Source: Desmodus rotundus (taxonomy: Eukaryota > Chordata > Mammalia > Chiroptera > Phyllostomidae). From it: a stretch of DNA of 64,000 bases. The notes beneath the pieces were generated by a model. The model did no database searches and was not told where the DNA came from. It saw nothing but the letters and a program-made list of their open reading frames with translations. The stretch is from NCBI RefSeq assembly GCF_022682495.2, contig NC_071391.1, positions 41,011,998 to 41,075,997 of the forward strand, in the 5' to 3' direction. The position numbers and the translations under genes are program-made. The stretch's first letter is position 1; each line of letters starts with the position of its first letter. Below, one piece after another: positions 54,136 through 64,000 of this stretch.

Positions 54136-55569
54136 GAGCTGTGTGGCTCCCTAGGGTGCTCCCCTTGACAGTGGTGAAGGGAGAAGGAACTGGGGAAAAC
54201 AGCTCATCAGCAATCCCGCCGCACTGGCTTCTGAGCGCTCAGGAAAGAGTGGCTGCTCCTGAGTCTTGTTGGAGGGAGGGGAGCTGGAGCTGTGAGCTGG
54301 AGGGGCGGGACACAGTGTCAGACGTAAAGGGTGAGGCTACTGGCAAACCAGTGTCTTGCGAGGCCCAAATGCTGGAAGCATGGGGAGCAAACCAGGAAGC
54401 AGGAGTGGAGCCTGCTGGAGGGAGAAGTGGGGAATGGAGGTCAGAGACAGAGAGGGAGGGTGCACCCCATCTCTACAGGGTGATGGCTGTGCGTGTGCAC
54501 CTGCATGCATATGGGGGAGAGGCTGCACAGGTTGTTCAGAGGATCCTGGTGGGTCCACACAGATCCAGAGGGGAGGGGATGGGGACTGGCAGCCCTTTGC
54601 AAAGTACACGTGCAAGTGCAAGTGGCTTCCCTCCCTTCAGAGGGCTTTTCAAACCACTGCAGAAGTCCCCAAATGTCAGCAGTTATGACTGACTGGTGCA
54701 GTAACTACTCTACTTCCACGGATCTGGACCTGGTCTGACTCTGCCCCCCACTGCATGCTCAACACAAGTGCAGCACCTGACCCATGAGGGCATTCTCCAG
54801 GAAGGGACGCAACAAGTCAGAGAGGGTACACTTGCCCCAGGCCTCCCACTTGCAGGTGACAGACTGAGATTCCAAACCCTGGTTCCTCTTGCCCACCCAG
54901 AACTGTGCTGCCCACGCAGGGCAGTCCCTGGGGGAAGTCTGAAGCAGCCTCAGCCCGACTCTCCCCACTGTCTGGAGCCCCTGCACCGTCCTCCTTCCCC
55001 CAAAGAAGACTGAAGTCATCACCTGGTCCCCTGTGCACACGAGCAGACCCGGCCTGAGGTCGGGACCAGAGCACAGGCAGCTGACGGGTCCAGCAACCAA
55101 GCCCAGGGCCAGCTCCCCCTGCACTGCACAGGGTTGCTTGGAACCACCATCCTCACCACCCCCACCCAAGCTGAGCCACTCCTGACTCCTTCCTCTGTGC
55201 CGCCTGCCCCTGGCAATGGTCATGGGGCAAAGGCTGTCCCACTGTGTGCCACGTGAGACATGAGCCCAGGGCCTGAGCTGACCTGCTGGCACTTGCCACT
55301 CTCAGAATGCCTCGTGTGAGGGACGAGTACCACTACCTGTCTGTTCTGCCCCTGGCAGCGCCCCCAGAGGTCCCAGGGGCCTCGTGCACCTGCTGCTGGC
55401 ACCGCTTCCTCAGCCAACTGTAGAATGACACGATGAGCCACAGGCCGAGCCAGTCAGGGGCTCTGTCCCATGTCCGTCAAAACGCATGCCAGACCTGAGG
55501 TCACAGAGAGAGATCCCTCACAGTGACTTGACTGTGAGGTTCGCAGGGGTATCAGCAGCCACATAAACC

Positions 55570-55725
55570 GCACGGCCGTGTATTTATGGAACTCCTGCTG
55601 TGTGTATGAGCGGTGCTAGTGCTCCTCATGAGTTGTTGCTAGTCCTCACGCGACTCTGGAAGGGAGGTACTAAAATACCCACTTTTCAGATAACAAAACT
55701 GAGGCTCAGACACTTGTCAGGATTT
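55570..55725 (+). mobile_element. MIR SINE relic
   Basis: ATTTATGGAACTCCTGCTGT, GAGCGGTGCTAGTGCTCCTC, CACTTTTCAGATAACAAAAC, TGAGGCTCAGACACTTGTCA: MIR 3' half. Confidence 0.85.
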
Positions 55726-55944
55726 CCCATGCACTTGCTGTTTCTCATGTTGTTCACATACCTGGCTAAATTCACCATGACCCCCACGTCAGATTAACCA
55801 GAAGCTGAGGTTTGGTTCCAGCTCTGCTCCTGGATTTACTGAAGACCATGCGGCACCCCCTCCACCGACTTCCCTACTCCCGCCCGAGGCCGAGGGCGGA
55901 AGCCTACCTGGCCCTACAGAGCCGCTCGACTGTCTCCTGGGTGC

Positions 55945-56115
55945 TCGGAAGGCATTCGCTGAGCACCAACTACCTGTGCTGAGCACTGTCACGCATTCTT
56001 TTCCATTTTAACCTTTCAACCACCCTGTAACAAATGTCCCCATCTTACGGACGAGGAAGCTGAGGCTCAGAGACACTAAACTGCGGTCACACAGTGACGT
56101 ATAGTCCCAGGACTG
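55945..56115 (+). mobile_element. MIR SINE relic
   Basis: GCTGAGCACCAACTACCTGT, ACCTTTCAACCACCCTGTAA, CCCATCTTACGGACGAGGAA, GCTGAGGCTCAGAGACACTA: MIR 3' half. Confidence 0.92.
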
Positions 56116-57584
56116 CACCAGGTTACCCGAGAAACCAGGAAGCAGGAGTGGAGCCCGCTGGAGGGAGAAGTGGGGAATGGAGGGTAACCTGGTCTAAAGT
56201 CCACCCTTCCGCTGCACCCAACCACTCCTCGGTCTAATTGCCACTTGGGTGGCTCTGGGGCACCTGCCACGTCTCCTCTGTCCATTACCACCTGCCATAG
56301 CCCTGCACAAGCCCTGGCCCCACGAGCAGCAGACCGGACGGAGAGGGAAAAAGGATCTGCTTCCTGCCCAAGTCCCAGAGGACTCTGAAGAGCCCAGGAC
56401 AGCCTTTTGCTACCCCAGCAACATGCAGGCTTTGCCCTCAGCCTGGAGGGCTGAGGGAACAGGGGTCCGGCCCAAATCCAGGGGCTAGGCTGGATCGCTG
56501 GTGCCCTGGCCAGCTCCTGCCAACTCCCCTCCAAGAGGCGGGGCCTTGTGGTCTCCATCACATTCTCATCCTGTGTCCTCCCATCCCCCAATGTCCTGCT
56601 TCAACATGGACAGACCCTTGGTACTGGGACCTAAGACCCCCTTGCTGCACAAACTGCCCTCCTGCTCCATCCTACCCAGAATGCCTTGAAGGTCCATATC
56701 TATCTCGCTGTCCTCGAGTTCTCTGAGTCCTCTGACACTGTGACATCGGCTGCCGACCTCAGACCCTACACTAGTTCCTGGTGTGCACCAGCCACGTCTG
56801 TCCAGGGTTCTCCTCCTCCTCCTCCTCCTGGGGCCTGTTCTGAGACCCCAGGTCGCCTGTGGCCCTGCCTCCCACAGCCACGGCCCACAGGTTCCAGCCC
56901 TGGGTTCCATGCCCCGAACCCCACTGCCTCTGTCTTGAGCCCCTGGTATCCCTGATGAGCCCTCCCGACATCACTTGCAGGCCGAAATCTTGGACCTGGA
57001 CTTGGGTCAGAATTCCCCAACTCACTGCTTGTCCCCAACTCCCCATGCTTGCACCTCATCCAAGACACGTGGGCCCAGACTTCCTGGCCTTCACCCAGCT
57101 GGCCTCTCCAGCCACCGTCTAAGCCCTGGCTTGGCACACAGGGGACAAACTCGGCGCAGCTCTCCCATGGGGGTGAGCCATCTCGGTCTCCACCCGGGAC
57201 AGTGCTGCTGCTCTCAAAACACAGTTGTCGCTCAGCCCCAGAACACCCGGAACCGTAGTCCAGGTGCACACACTGTCCCACCGCTGGGGGAGGCGGGGTA
57301 CCAAAAGGTGTAGGAACCCAAAACTTGCCGCCTCCCAGCCCAGGTGAGCTCCACTCAGGACTGAGCCCACCATAATCCCTGCAGGACAGATAATGCCCAG
57401 CAGGTCCTCAGGGGCCTTCAGAGGATGTCCCACTCCCCAGTCATGGCAGTAATACACAGTGCCGACCACTTGCAGCGCCCCTCCTGACCACGATGGTGGT
57501 ACAGCTCCAAACAAACGCAAACCATGAGCCTTGATACCGGCGGGCTGTGGGGACAGCCGTACATAATTGGCGTCATGGTAAACA

Positions 57585-57800
57585 GATTGGATATTTCTGG
57601 AAAACTATTGAGTAACATGTGACAGGAACAGTAATATCGCTCATGCCCTTTGACCTAATAATTCCACTTGGGAAATGCTTCCTAGTAAAATACTAAGAAA
57701 GTAATTTGCACAGAGATATTCATAGCAGTGATATTTATAATAGCAAGAAATTGGAAAGAGCCCAGAGATTCAGCACTCAGGGACTGGCTAAGCAAACTGG
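57585..57800 (+). mobile_element. L1M 3' fragment
   Basis: CCCTTTGACCTAATAATTCC, GATATTCATAGCAGTGATAT, TTATAATAGCAAGAAATTGG, CAGGGACTGGCTAAGCAAAC match the widely conserved old-L1 3' phrase order. Confidence 0.8.
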
Positions 57801-58534
57801 GTCGAGTGAGCAGCTCGGATGCTCCGTGCGGCCAGGAGGCATGGTTGTGTGCAGGGTCGGGAGCAAGGAGTGTGCCTCCCAGGCAGGCCAGACCGGAAAC
57901 AGGCCTGCTCAGACCAGCTCAGACTCCAGCTGCACCACGTAATCATTGGGCCGGTTACGTTGTGTTGATTCAGTTAAGTTGTAACCTTCGTGTGAATTAG
58001 GAGGGCTTTGGAGGTCATTTTAAATTAAGTGGTTTCTTTTCTTTTTTTTTAAGATATTAAAAATGTTCAAAAGGAACTCCGTTGATGAAATTTCCTAACT
58101 ACCCTTGAACACGCTCACCTTCCAAGAAGCCCTCTCTCTCTCTAACCTCTTCTCTTTCCTGTGTCTGCACATAAAGAGCCAGGCTCGCCCTCAGGACTGG
58201 CTGGGGGCAGTGTCAGCGCAGGGGATGCAGGTGCCCTGGGCTCTGAAAGCCACCGGCCTGCGTGGGAGGCCCCAGACACTGGGGTGCAGGAATCCCTTTC
58301 CTGAGCCTCCAAACCCCTCCTTCCTGAGTCTTCCTCCCTCAAGGGCGCGCCTGTGCATCCTTCCTTCTCTCTGTGCCTCAGGAAGAGGTTACCAAGGGCA
58401 TGTTGGGTCTTCCCATCCCGTGAGAGTCCGGACGACAAGAACATTTTCAAGAACCAGTGTATGAGTGTGCAATGCGGGCAGAGGCCCAGCCCTCCAGTGC
58501 CTGCAGTAGGACTGGCCCAGGCCTGGCGCCCCCT

Positions 58535-58705
58535 AGAGGAACAGCCTCCACACTTGGCTGCAGCTCTCTGCCACAACCACCTGGGAGGCTTTAATGACAG
58601 AGATCCCTGGGCCTGACCCGAGAACCTATAGGGGTAGGGCCTGGGAGTGTGCATTTTAAAAACTCTCACAGTGGTTCCCATGAGGCAAATCACTGTTCCA
58701 GAGCC
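58535..58705 (+). mobile_element. MER5-type hAT-Charlie relic
   Basis: ACAACCACCTGGGAGGCTTT, AGATCCCTGGGCCTGACCCG, GGTAGGGCCTGGGAGTGTGC, ATTTTAAAAACTCTCACAGT fit the MER5A/B consensus order from memory. Confidence 0.65.
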
Positions 58706-58835
58706 TTTGATGCCCAACAAAGGAATCATGGGCCTCCCTTCCTTGGTTCCTGAACTTAGAGGGCTCGTGTTTGGGGTCAAAAACTAGCTTGCAGTCAGCG
58801 GTTGTGGCAGAGACCACAGCCCTCACACATGTGTA

Positions 58836-58858
58836 CGCACACACACACACACACACGT
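58836..58858. repeat. (AC)n microsatellite
   Basis: A pure AC run of about 20 bp, GCACACACACACACACACACG in context. Confidence 0.95.
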
Positions 58859-59994
58859 GCACTCACGACCCTCAAGGGAGGGCTCTGGACCCTAGAACAT
58901 TAGGGAGGCTCTTCACAGGCCCCCGAGGGCGCCTGGGCTCCCTGGTTCCCCAGAAGCCCAGAGACAGCCTGTGTCCCTGACACCCTTAGCCTCCCAGCTC
59001 TCCAGGTCCCCCCACTGACTGCTGCAGGGTCACCTGCTGCAGGTGCCTCCTGGTGCATGCCTGAGTCCCAGGTGGAGCAGTGGGGGCCTTTGGCCCCACC
59101 TGCCAAGGGCATACTTACGGAGTCATTTTATAAAGCTGCGTCCTCCTCTCAAACAGCGACCCTCCCCAGGCCCAGGGCCACACCCCAGCCACGGGCGTGG
59201 CCGGGGCAGACTTGCTCTCACAGCCCCCTGTCTCCACGATACTCTTCAGCTTCACGTTGGTGCTTGAGTCCCCCAGCCTGTTGTCAGGAAACACCAAGAG
59301 TCGTCACCCCTGCCCCCATCCAACCACCCTGCCAAGTTAGAGCTGGCTGAAGTGGCCTCCCTGGTCCTGAGGAACCGAGAGAGCAAGAAGAGGACCAGGA
59401 AGGAGGGGCGTCTTCCTAGAGGTCCTGAGGCAACTTTCTGAGCCCTGTCTAGTATGTTGAGGCCAATTCTGCTGAGACCTTCCTCTGATCTGTTCCCAAG
59501 GGGGCAGAGACCTGGGGCACCCTAGTGTTCCCCAAAAGGCTGTCTTCAAGCCTGGTGTCCTGGGGCCCAGTGGGACCTGATTTGGGAATCTAGACCCCTT
59601 AGAAGGTGGGGCACAGGCAGGACAACATCCCCAGCAATGGGAGGGTAGTGTATGCTGGGCTGTGACCTTGGACAGAAGGGGCACAGGGCAAACAAGCATG
59701 ATCTCCAGCCCCTCAGAGTGGACTCCCTCACCAGAGGGTCCCGCAGTGAGGGTGTGGGCATCTCAGAGGGAGGGGAGCCAGACATGGGCTTCTTCAGGAT
59801 GTGGGGCCACTGGACTTGAAGGGTCCTCATTTTTCTTGTAGTGGCCCTGGAAGGGCATTTTGGTCCCCTCTTGCAGCCTCCCATCTCTCCACACTCCCAC
59901 ATGCTGGTCTAGGCCCAGCCACCCCCTCAGCCTCTTTCCTTCTCCCCAAGCTTCCCTGGAGATACTTGTAGGTGACGCTGGGACTCCAAATGTG

Positions 59995-60155
59995 ATGAAA
60001 AGTCACTGGTCTGGTACAACTTTCTCATTTGCAGATGAAGAAGCTGAGGCGCAGAGTGGGTAATAATTTGCCGAAGGTCACACAGCAAGTTGGTAGCAGA
60101 GCCAGGACTGGAGATAGAACCGAGGCCCCATGACTCCTAACCATTATGACCTCCA
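59995..60155 (+). mobile_element. MIR SINE relic
   Basis: TTTCTCATTTGCAGATGAAG, AAGCTGAGGCGCAGAGTGGG, AAGGTCACACAGCAAGTTGG, TAGCAGAGCCAGGACTGGAG: MIR 3' half. Confidence 0.92.
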
Positions 60156-61294
60156 GCACCTCCTTGAAAGCAGCCAGCCACCCTGTCCATGGTTCTGAAC
60201 TCCTCCACTGTGGCGCCTACTCTCTGGCTTTCCTGCCAGAGGGCCCTGGTGACTGGGTCACCCTTTCTAAAAATGAGGCTAAGCCAGACACCTGAGCCCC
60301 TTCAGGATTGGATCCAGACACCTGTTCTGACACTGTTTTTATTCTGTATTCTCCCAGGTGACCTCTCCACTCCCATGGCTCCCCCACCTATCCTCATGGG
60401 CTCCCAAATCCACTTCTTGATGGCTCTCCTGAGCTCCCAATGCCTCTGGCCCCCTCCAGAAGCACCCCTAACTCTTCAGGTTCCAAAACCAAACTTATGT
60501 GGTTCCAGACTGGCTCTTCCCTCTGTTTCCTGGCAACACGGACGGCCCGCCATCCACTCAATCACTGCAGAAACCCAGAGGCCTCCCAAACTCCTCTCCC
60601 CTTCATCTAGCCCTGGGAAGCCCTACTACCAGCTCTGCCCCCTCTGTCCATGATGCCTCTGTCCAATTTAGGCCCGACGTGTCTCCAGCCTCCTCCCAGT
60701 CTCGCTATGTCCAGTTCTGTCGGCTCCACAAACATCACACTCTTCAACATCAATCTCTGCATATCGCTTGTCTGCTAACAAGGATCCTTCCACAGCTCCT
60801 CCTCCCCCAGGACAGAATTCAAACCCCCTCACGAGGCCGAGGCAGCCTGCACTGCCCACTCTGACTCCCCTTCAGGCTGGCCCGCCTCTGCTTTGCTCCA
60901 GCCACCCCGAAAATCTCTTTGCAGATCTCCCAAGAGAAGTTCATCTCTCTCATCTCTGTGTCTCTGCACACTTCCTCTTCCCTCCCCCCTGCCAGTGTTT
61001 CTCCAAGTGTGACCCAAGGGTCACCTGCTTCACCATCTCCTGGCACAACTAAGGCCTCCTGGCCACCGCCCTGCCCAGAATGACTGAGAGAGCATCTCTG
61101 CATTTGCAACAGAGATCCCATGGGTGCTGAGCACTAAATGCTGGGAAGCACCGCTCAAGGTGGGCACCTATGTGAGGCCAACTCCCCTCGTCCCCACCTC
61201 CCTCCTTTTCCAGGTGCCTCCTGGGTGAGGTGACTCGTTTTCTGTCCCACATGCTCCAGGAAGTGAATGACTGTGACTGAGCATCTCTTCTTGG

Positions 61295-61400
61295 CTGGGA
61301 GCTCCATGCAAGCAGGGACCATGTCATCCCCTTCCCTCCCTGCGACTCCTTGGCACCTGACACAGAGAAAGGACGGAGGCAGCAACTGCTGAATGCATGG
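61295..61400 (+). mobile_element. L2 3'-end relic
   Basis: GAGCTCCATGCAAGCAGGGA, GCGACTCCTTGGCACCTGAC, ACAGAGAAAGGACGGAGGCA, GCAACTGCTGAATGCATGGG: L2 tail. Confidence 0.75.
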
Positions 61401-61589
61401 GGCCTCCAGGTGAGCCCCAATGCCCAAGATGAGGTAGAGGTCACAGCTGAACTTGTGACAAGCCACAGCTTGTCTGGATATCTGAGAAGCTGCTCCCGGT
61501 GCCTCTGCAGGGTGCACCTGCCCCCTCACCTCAGCCCAGGTACAGTGAAGGAGACAGGCTGGGGTTGCGGCTGATGGAGGCCTTCTGGG

Positions 61590-62110
61590 AGCTTTAAACA
61601 GTGATGCTTAACACCTGGCTCTCCAAAACATGTTTGCATGTGTGTGTGCATACCTTCTGCTGAGATGAAGGATGTACAGTGCTCAATTTACAAACACAAA
61701 TTCCATACAGCCAGACGATTGTCCCAGAAATCAATGCATTCATTGATTTCCCTCTTCCTCTTCTACCTGGGGCCAAACGATGACTGCAAAGACCGACACG
61801 TGTGGCCCCAGTCCCAGTGTCGGCTGGCAGCGTCCCCTGATAAGTTAGATGGAAGCGAAACGACGAAGACATGTCAGAACGTCACTTGTTCGTCAGTGAC
61901 TTCGGTGGCTTCTTTGCTGAACTGGCTAATAGCTTTGAGGAGTGGAAGGACATTGCTTTACTATCCTGTGCTATTCACATGAAGCAGTTACCAACATAAC
62001 AAACTTCAAAGTTTAATCTGCATCCATAACAGTTTTTTCATCACTTTTTTTAAGTCTAGACAAGTAACAAAACAGTAGTTTAATTCTTAATAACGGCTAC
62101 GTTGAACAAC
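61590..62110 (+). other. Unassigned AT-richer block with a small open frame
   Basis: Unlike its GC-rich surroundings. It contains a perfect 10-bp inverted repeat (61727-61750) and an open frame from an ATG at 61871 (MSERHLFVSDFGGFFAELAN, then SFEEWKDIALLSCAIHMKQL, ending PT) to a TAA at about 62000. I recognise neither the block nor the peptide. It could be a conserved element, a repeat unknown to me, or chance. Confidence 0.25.
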
Positions 62111-62379
62111 TAGCTTACAATAATGTTCTCTCATTGTGCAGTCGATTCTCGTGAGCCAGTGAGAGCCAGCTCCGGTCAGCAACCCCAAACACTGAGCATG
62201 ACCCCCCATCACCTGCCGGGAACCACAGGGGCCTGTCCCCTCCCCCACCCTCCGGAGTCTCGGCTGTGAGTTGGCAGAGATGGGATGGTGTCGCTTGTCT
62301 CCCCCATGAGCCTCAGTTCCCTCACCTTGGAGGGAAAAAAGTCACACCCACCAACTCCTAAGCGGAGGGAGGACTACAG

Positions 62380-62990
62380 GCCCTCGTGTCCCTTCTCCAC
62401 CCACACTCCACACCCTAATGCACTGGTTCACTTCCATCATTCCACCAGCAAACACACAACTTCACACGCACCATGCATGTACACAGAGCCCTCCCCATCC
62501 CAAGCCACACCATACACAGTAACAGCTCAGCCCCTTCTTCACCACGCACAGACAAGCCTACGCATATCCATCAGCTCAGACACTCCATGCACACACAGCC
62601 AGCCTGCAACCATGTTCTCACACACAGCCATCACCCACTGGCCTGGACCCACACCATGACACTCACACACACACGTACCCGAAACTCCTCCACATACTCC
62701 CTCCGTGCACCCCTCCTACCAAGTGCCTGTTACCCCCCCACCCCCGCTCAAGGCATTTCACACATCAGTGGACACCCTTCCCTACCCACCACATACCCCC
62801 CCGCAAATACCACACACTCACACTCCAGATACACCTATACACTTTCTTCCCTCCCAGGCACACATATTCACTGTCACCTACCCCTGTGTCTCTCCACACT
62901 CACATGTCACAGGCCTGCAAACATGCCACTCTCATACACAGAGCTCACACACTCCCATATCACACCTGGGTTCCAAGACAGAAGACAACC
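62380..62990. repeat. Degenerate CA-rich low-complexity tract
   Basis: About 600 bp dominated by CACAC, CACCC and CATAC words. Three overlapping + strand open frames here (62285-62659, 62473-63012, 62705-63058) are rich in His, Thr and Pro only because of this bias. Confidence 0.85.
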
Positions 62991-64000
62991 CACCCCCCTG
63001 TCAGCTCCCTAAGCGCACCCCCTGGACCAGGAGCATGAGGGGGATCCTGGCAGCATGAGGCAGGAAAGCTGGAGTGGGCTTCCCCAGGGGTCAAGCCCTG
63101 GCCTGAGGCCCAGAGAAGACAAGCAAGGCTTGGGAAGGGATGGAACTACACTGCTGGCTCGACACCTTCGATGTTTTCTTCAGGTCCAGCCTTAGCTACC
63201 ACAGCTGGGTCCAGCAGCCCCCTCCTTCCTGCTCTCCCCAGCACCCCACCCCCAAACTAAGATGCCCATTAGCTTCAGGAAGTTCTTCCCATGCAGGGCC
63301 CAGCAAGAGCAGGCCTCCATGGGGGCCTAAGGCTACAGGGAAGGCAGAGCTCCGGCTCTCTGGAACTCCTGGGAAGGGGCCAGAGGGAAAGAGGCACAGG
63401 ATGCTGGTGGAGAGGGGCTGGCGGGAAGTGAACAGGGAAGTCGGGACTCTCAGTTACAAACTCCACAGCTGCTGGCAGGACTCTAGGGGGTGTCCCCTCC
63501 CTGGGTCTCGCCAGGCTGAGGCTTTGGCAGAGGCACACCCTGTCCTTGGAGGTCTCAACCCTCAGCTCCACCTGAAGGTCAGCCCTGTCCTGTCCCTGGA
63601 CCACCATCCTGTACTCCTGTATGGCCCTTGCCCTCTGGCTTATCAGCAACAGAGGTGAGTCCTGGATGAGGCTGTCTCTGCTCCCATCACCCCCAGTGTC
63701 TGTGTAGCCACCCCATCATCTGAGGGAGGAGGAGGAGCCAGCGTCCGGCAGATGCCAGGGGGCTCCGGGACCCATGACAGGCAGATGCCAGCACCTCTGC
63801 CCCGAGCACTTCCATCCAGCTCGAAGAGCAGCTCTGGAATGGGCCCTTATGGACACAGGGAAGTCATCTCACCACCCCTGCTTACCACCACCCAGCAATG
63901 ATCCAGGGTAATGGCCCAGGCCTCCTTAGAGGACAAGAGTGAGGTGGCCACCTCCTTGTTTAGAGAACATTCATTGTCTCTGTCTCTCTGTCTATCTCTC

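Larger units (their letters stand above)
41560..64000. other. Region upstream of TUB exon 1, no coding exon recognised
   Basis: In human, TUB has a long isoform whose first exon lies far upstream of the short-isoform start; this region is the expected place for the intervening intron. I looked on the - strand for an exon ending in a codon that would join to VLDDEG after a basic KRGHRRDRR-like sequence and found none. Stretches 42720-44550, 45250-46560, 47330-48600, 54140-55560, 56110-57580 and 60150-61290 show nothing I can name. Confidence 0.55.

Noticed and set aside
62285..63058. Three + strand open frames of 117-179 codons
   Set aside because: CA-rich low-complexity sequence avoids stop codons. 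His/Thr/Pro composition, no domain.
1..64000. CRISPR array, operons, prophage or plasmid features
   Set aside because: Spliced vertebrate genes, SINEs and CpG depletion show nuclear mammalian DNA. No regularly spaced short repeats were seen.

Overview
This is a 64 kb window of mammalian nuclear DNA, most likely from a bat. It is intron-rich and carries ancient mammalian repeats (MIR, L2, L1M). It also has several copies of a tRNA-derived SINE whose head (GCCCTGGCTGGTGTGGCTCAG), B-box region and tail match the VES family of yangochiropteran bats. There is no bacterial, plasmid or phage architecture. The species assignment rests on recognising these repeats and was not tested by a search.

Two protein-coding genes are present, arranged tail to tail. 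On the + strand, the last two coding exons of RIC3 (7473-7618 and 11438-11868) encode the C-terminal 191 or so residues; the upstream exons lie before the window. On the - strand, TUB (tubby) is complete for its short isoform: 12 coding exons from the start codon at 40982 to the stop at 20344. All junctions are GT-AG and phase-compatible, and the total is 1518 nt, or 505 residues plus stop. This RIC3/TUB order matches the human 11p15.4 neighbourhood. The two 3' ends converge near 16.2 kb, where a + strand AATAAA and a - strand AATAAA lie about 30 bp apart.

Layout: 1-7472, RIC3 intron with a large near-palindromic inverted repeat at 262-606, L1/L2/MIR pieces and LTR-like relics; 7473-11868, RIC3 exons 5 and 6 with a SINE-bearing intron; 11869 to about 16220, presumed RIC3 3' UTR; about 16220-20343, presumed TUB 3' UTR; 20344-31268, TUB coding exons 12 to 2; 31269-40944, TUB intron 1 with a nested SINE-in-SINE, a GA microsatellite and a hAT-like relic; 40840-41560, CpG island with TUB exon 1; 41560-64000, upstream DNA. 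The upstream DNA holds MIR, L2 and L1 relics, two copies of a TA-flanked DNA transposon and a CA-rich tract, and I recognise no coding exon in it.

The two genes do not form a pathway. RIC3 is an ER chaperone for nicotinic receptors. TUB is a phosphoinositide-binding adaptor for ciliary membrane-protein traffic. Both are expressed mainly in neurons, so overlap of their 3' ends could matter. I found no new multi-gene system. The items most worth checking are the 5' palindrome, the convergent 3' ends, the transposon pair, and several AT-rich, homeobox-motif-rich blocks near TUB exon 1.
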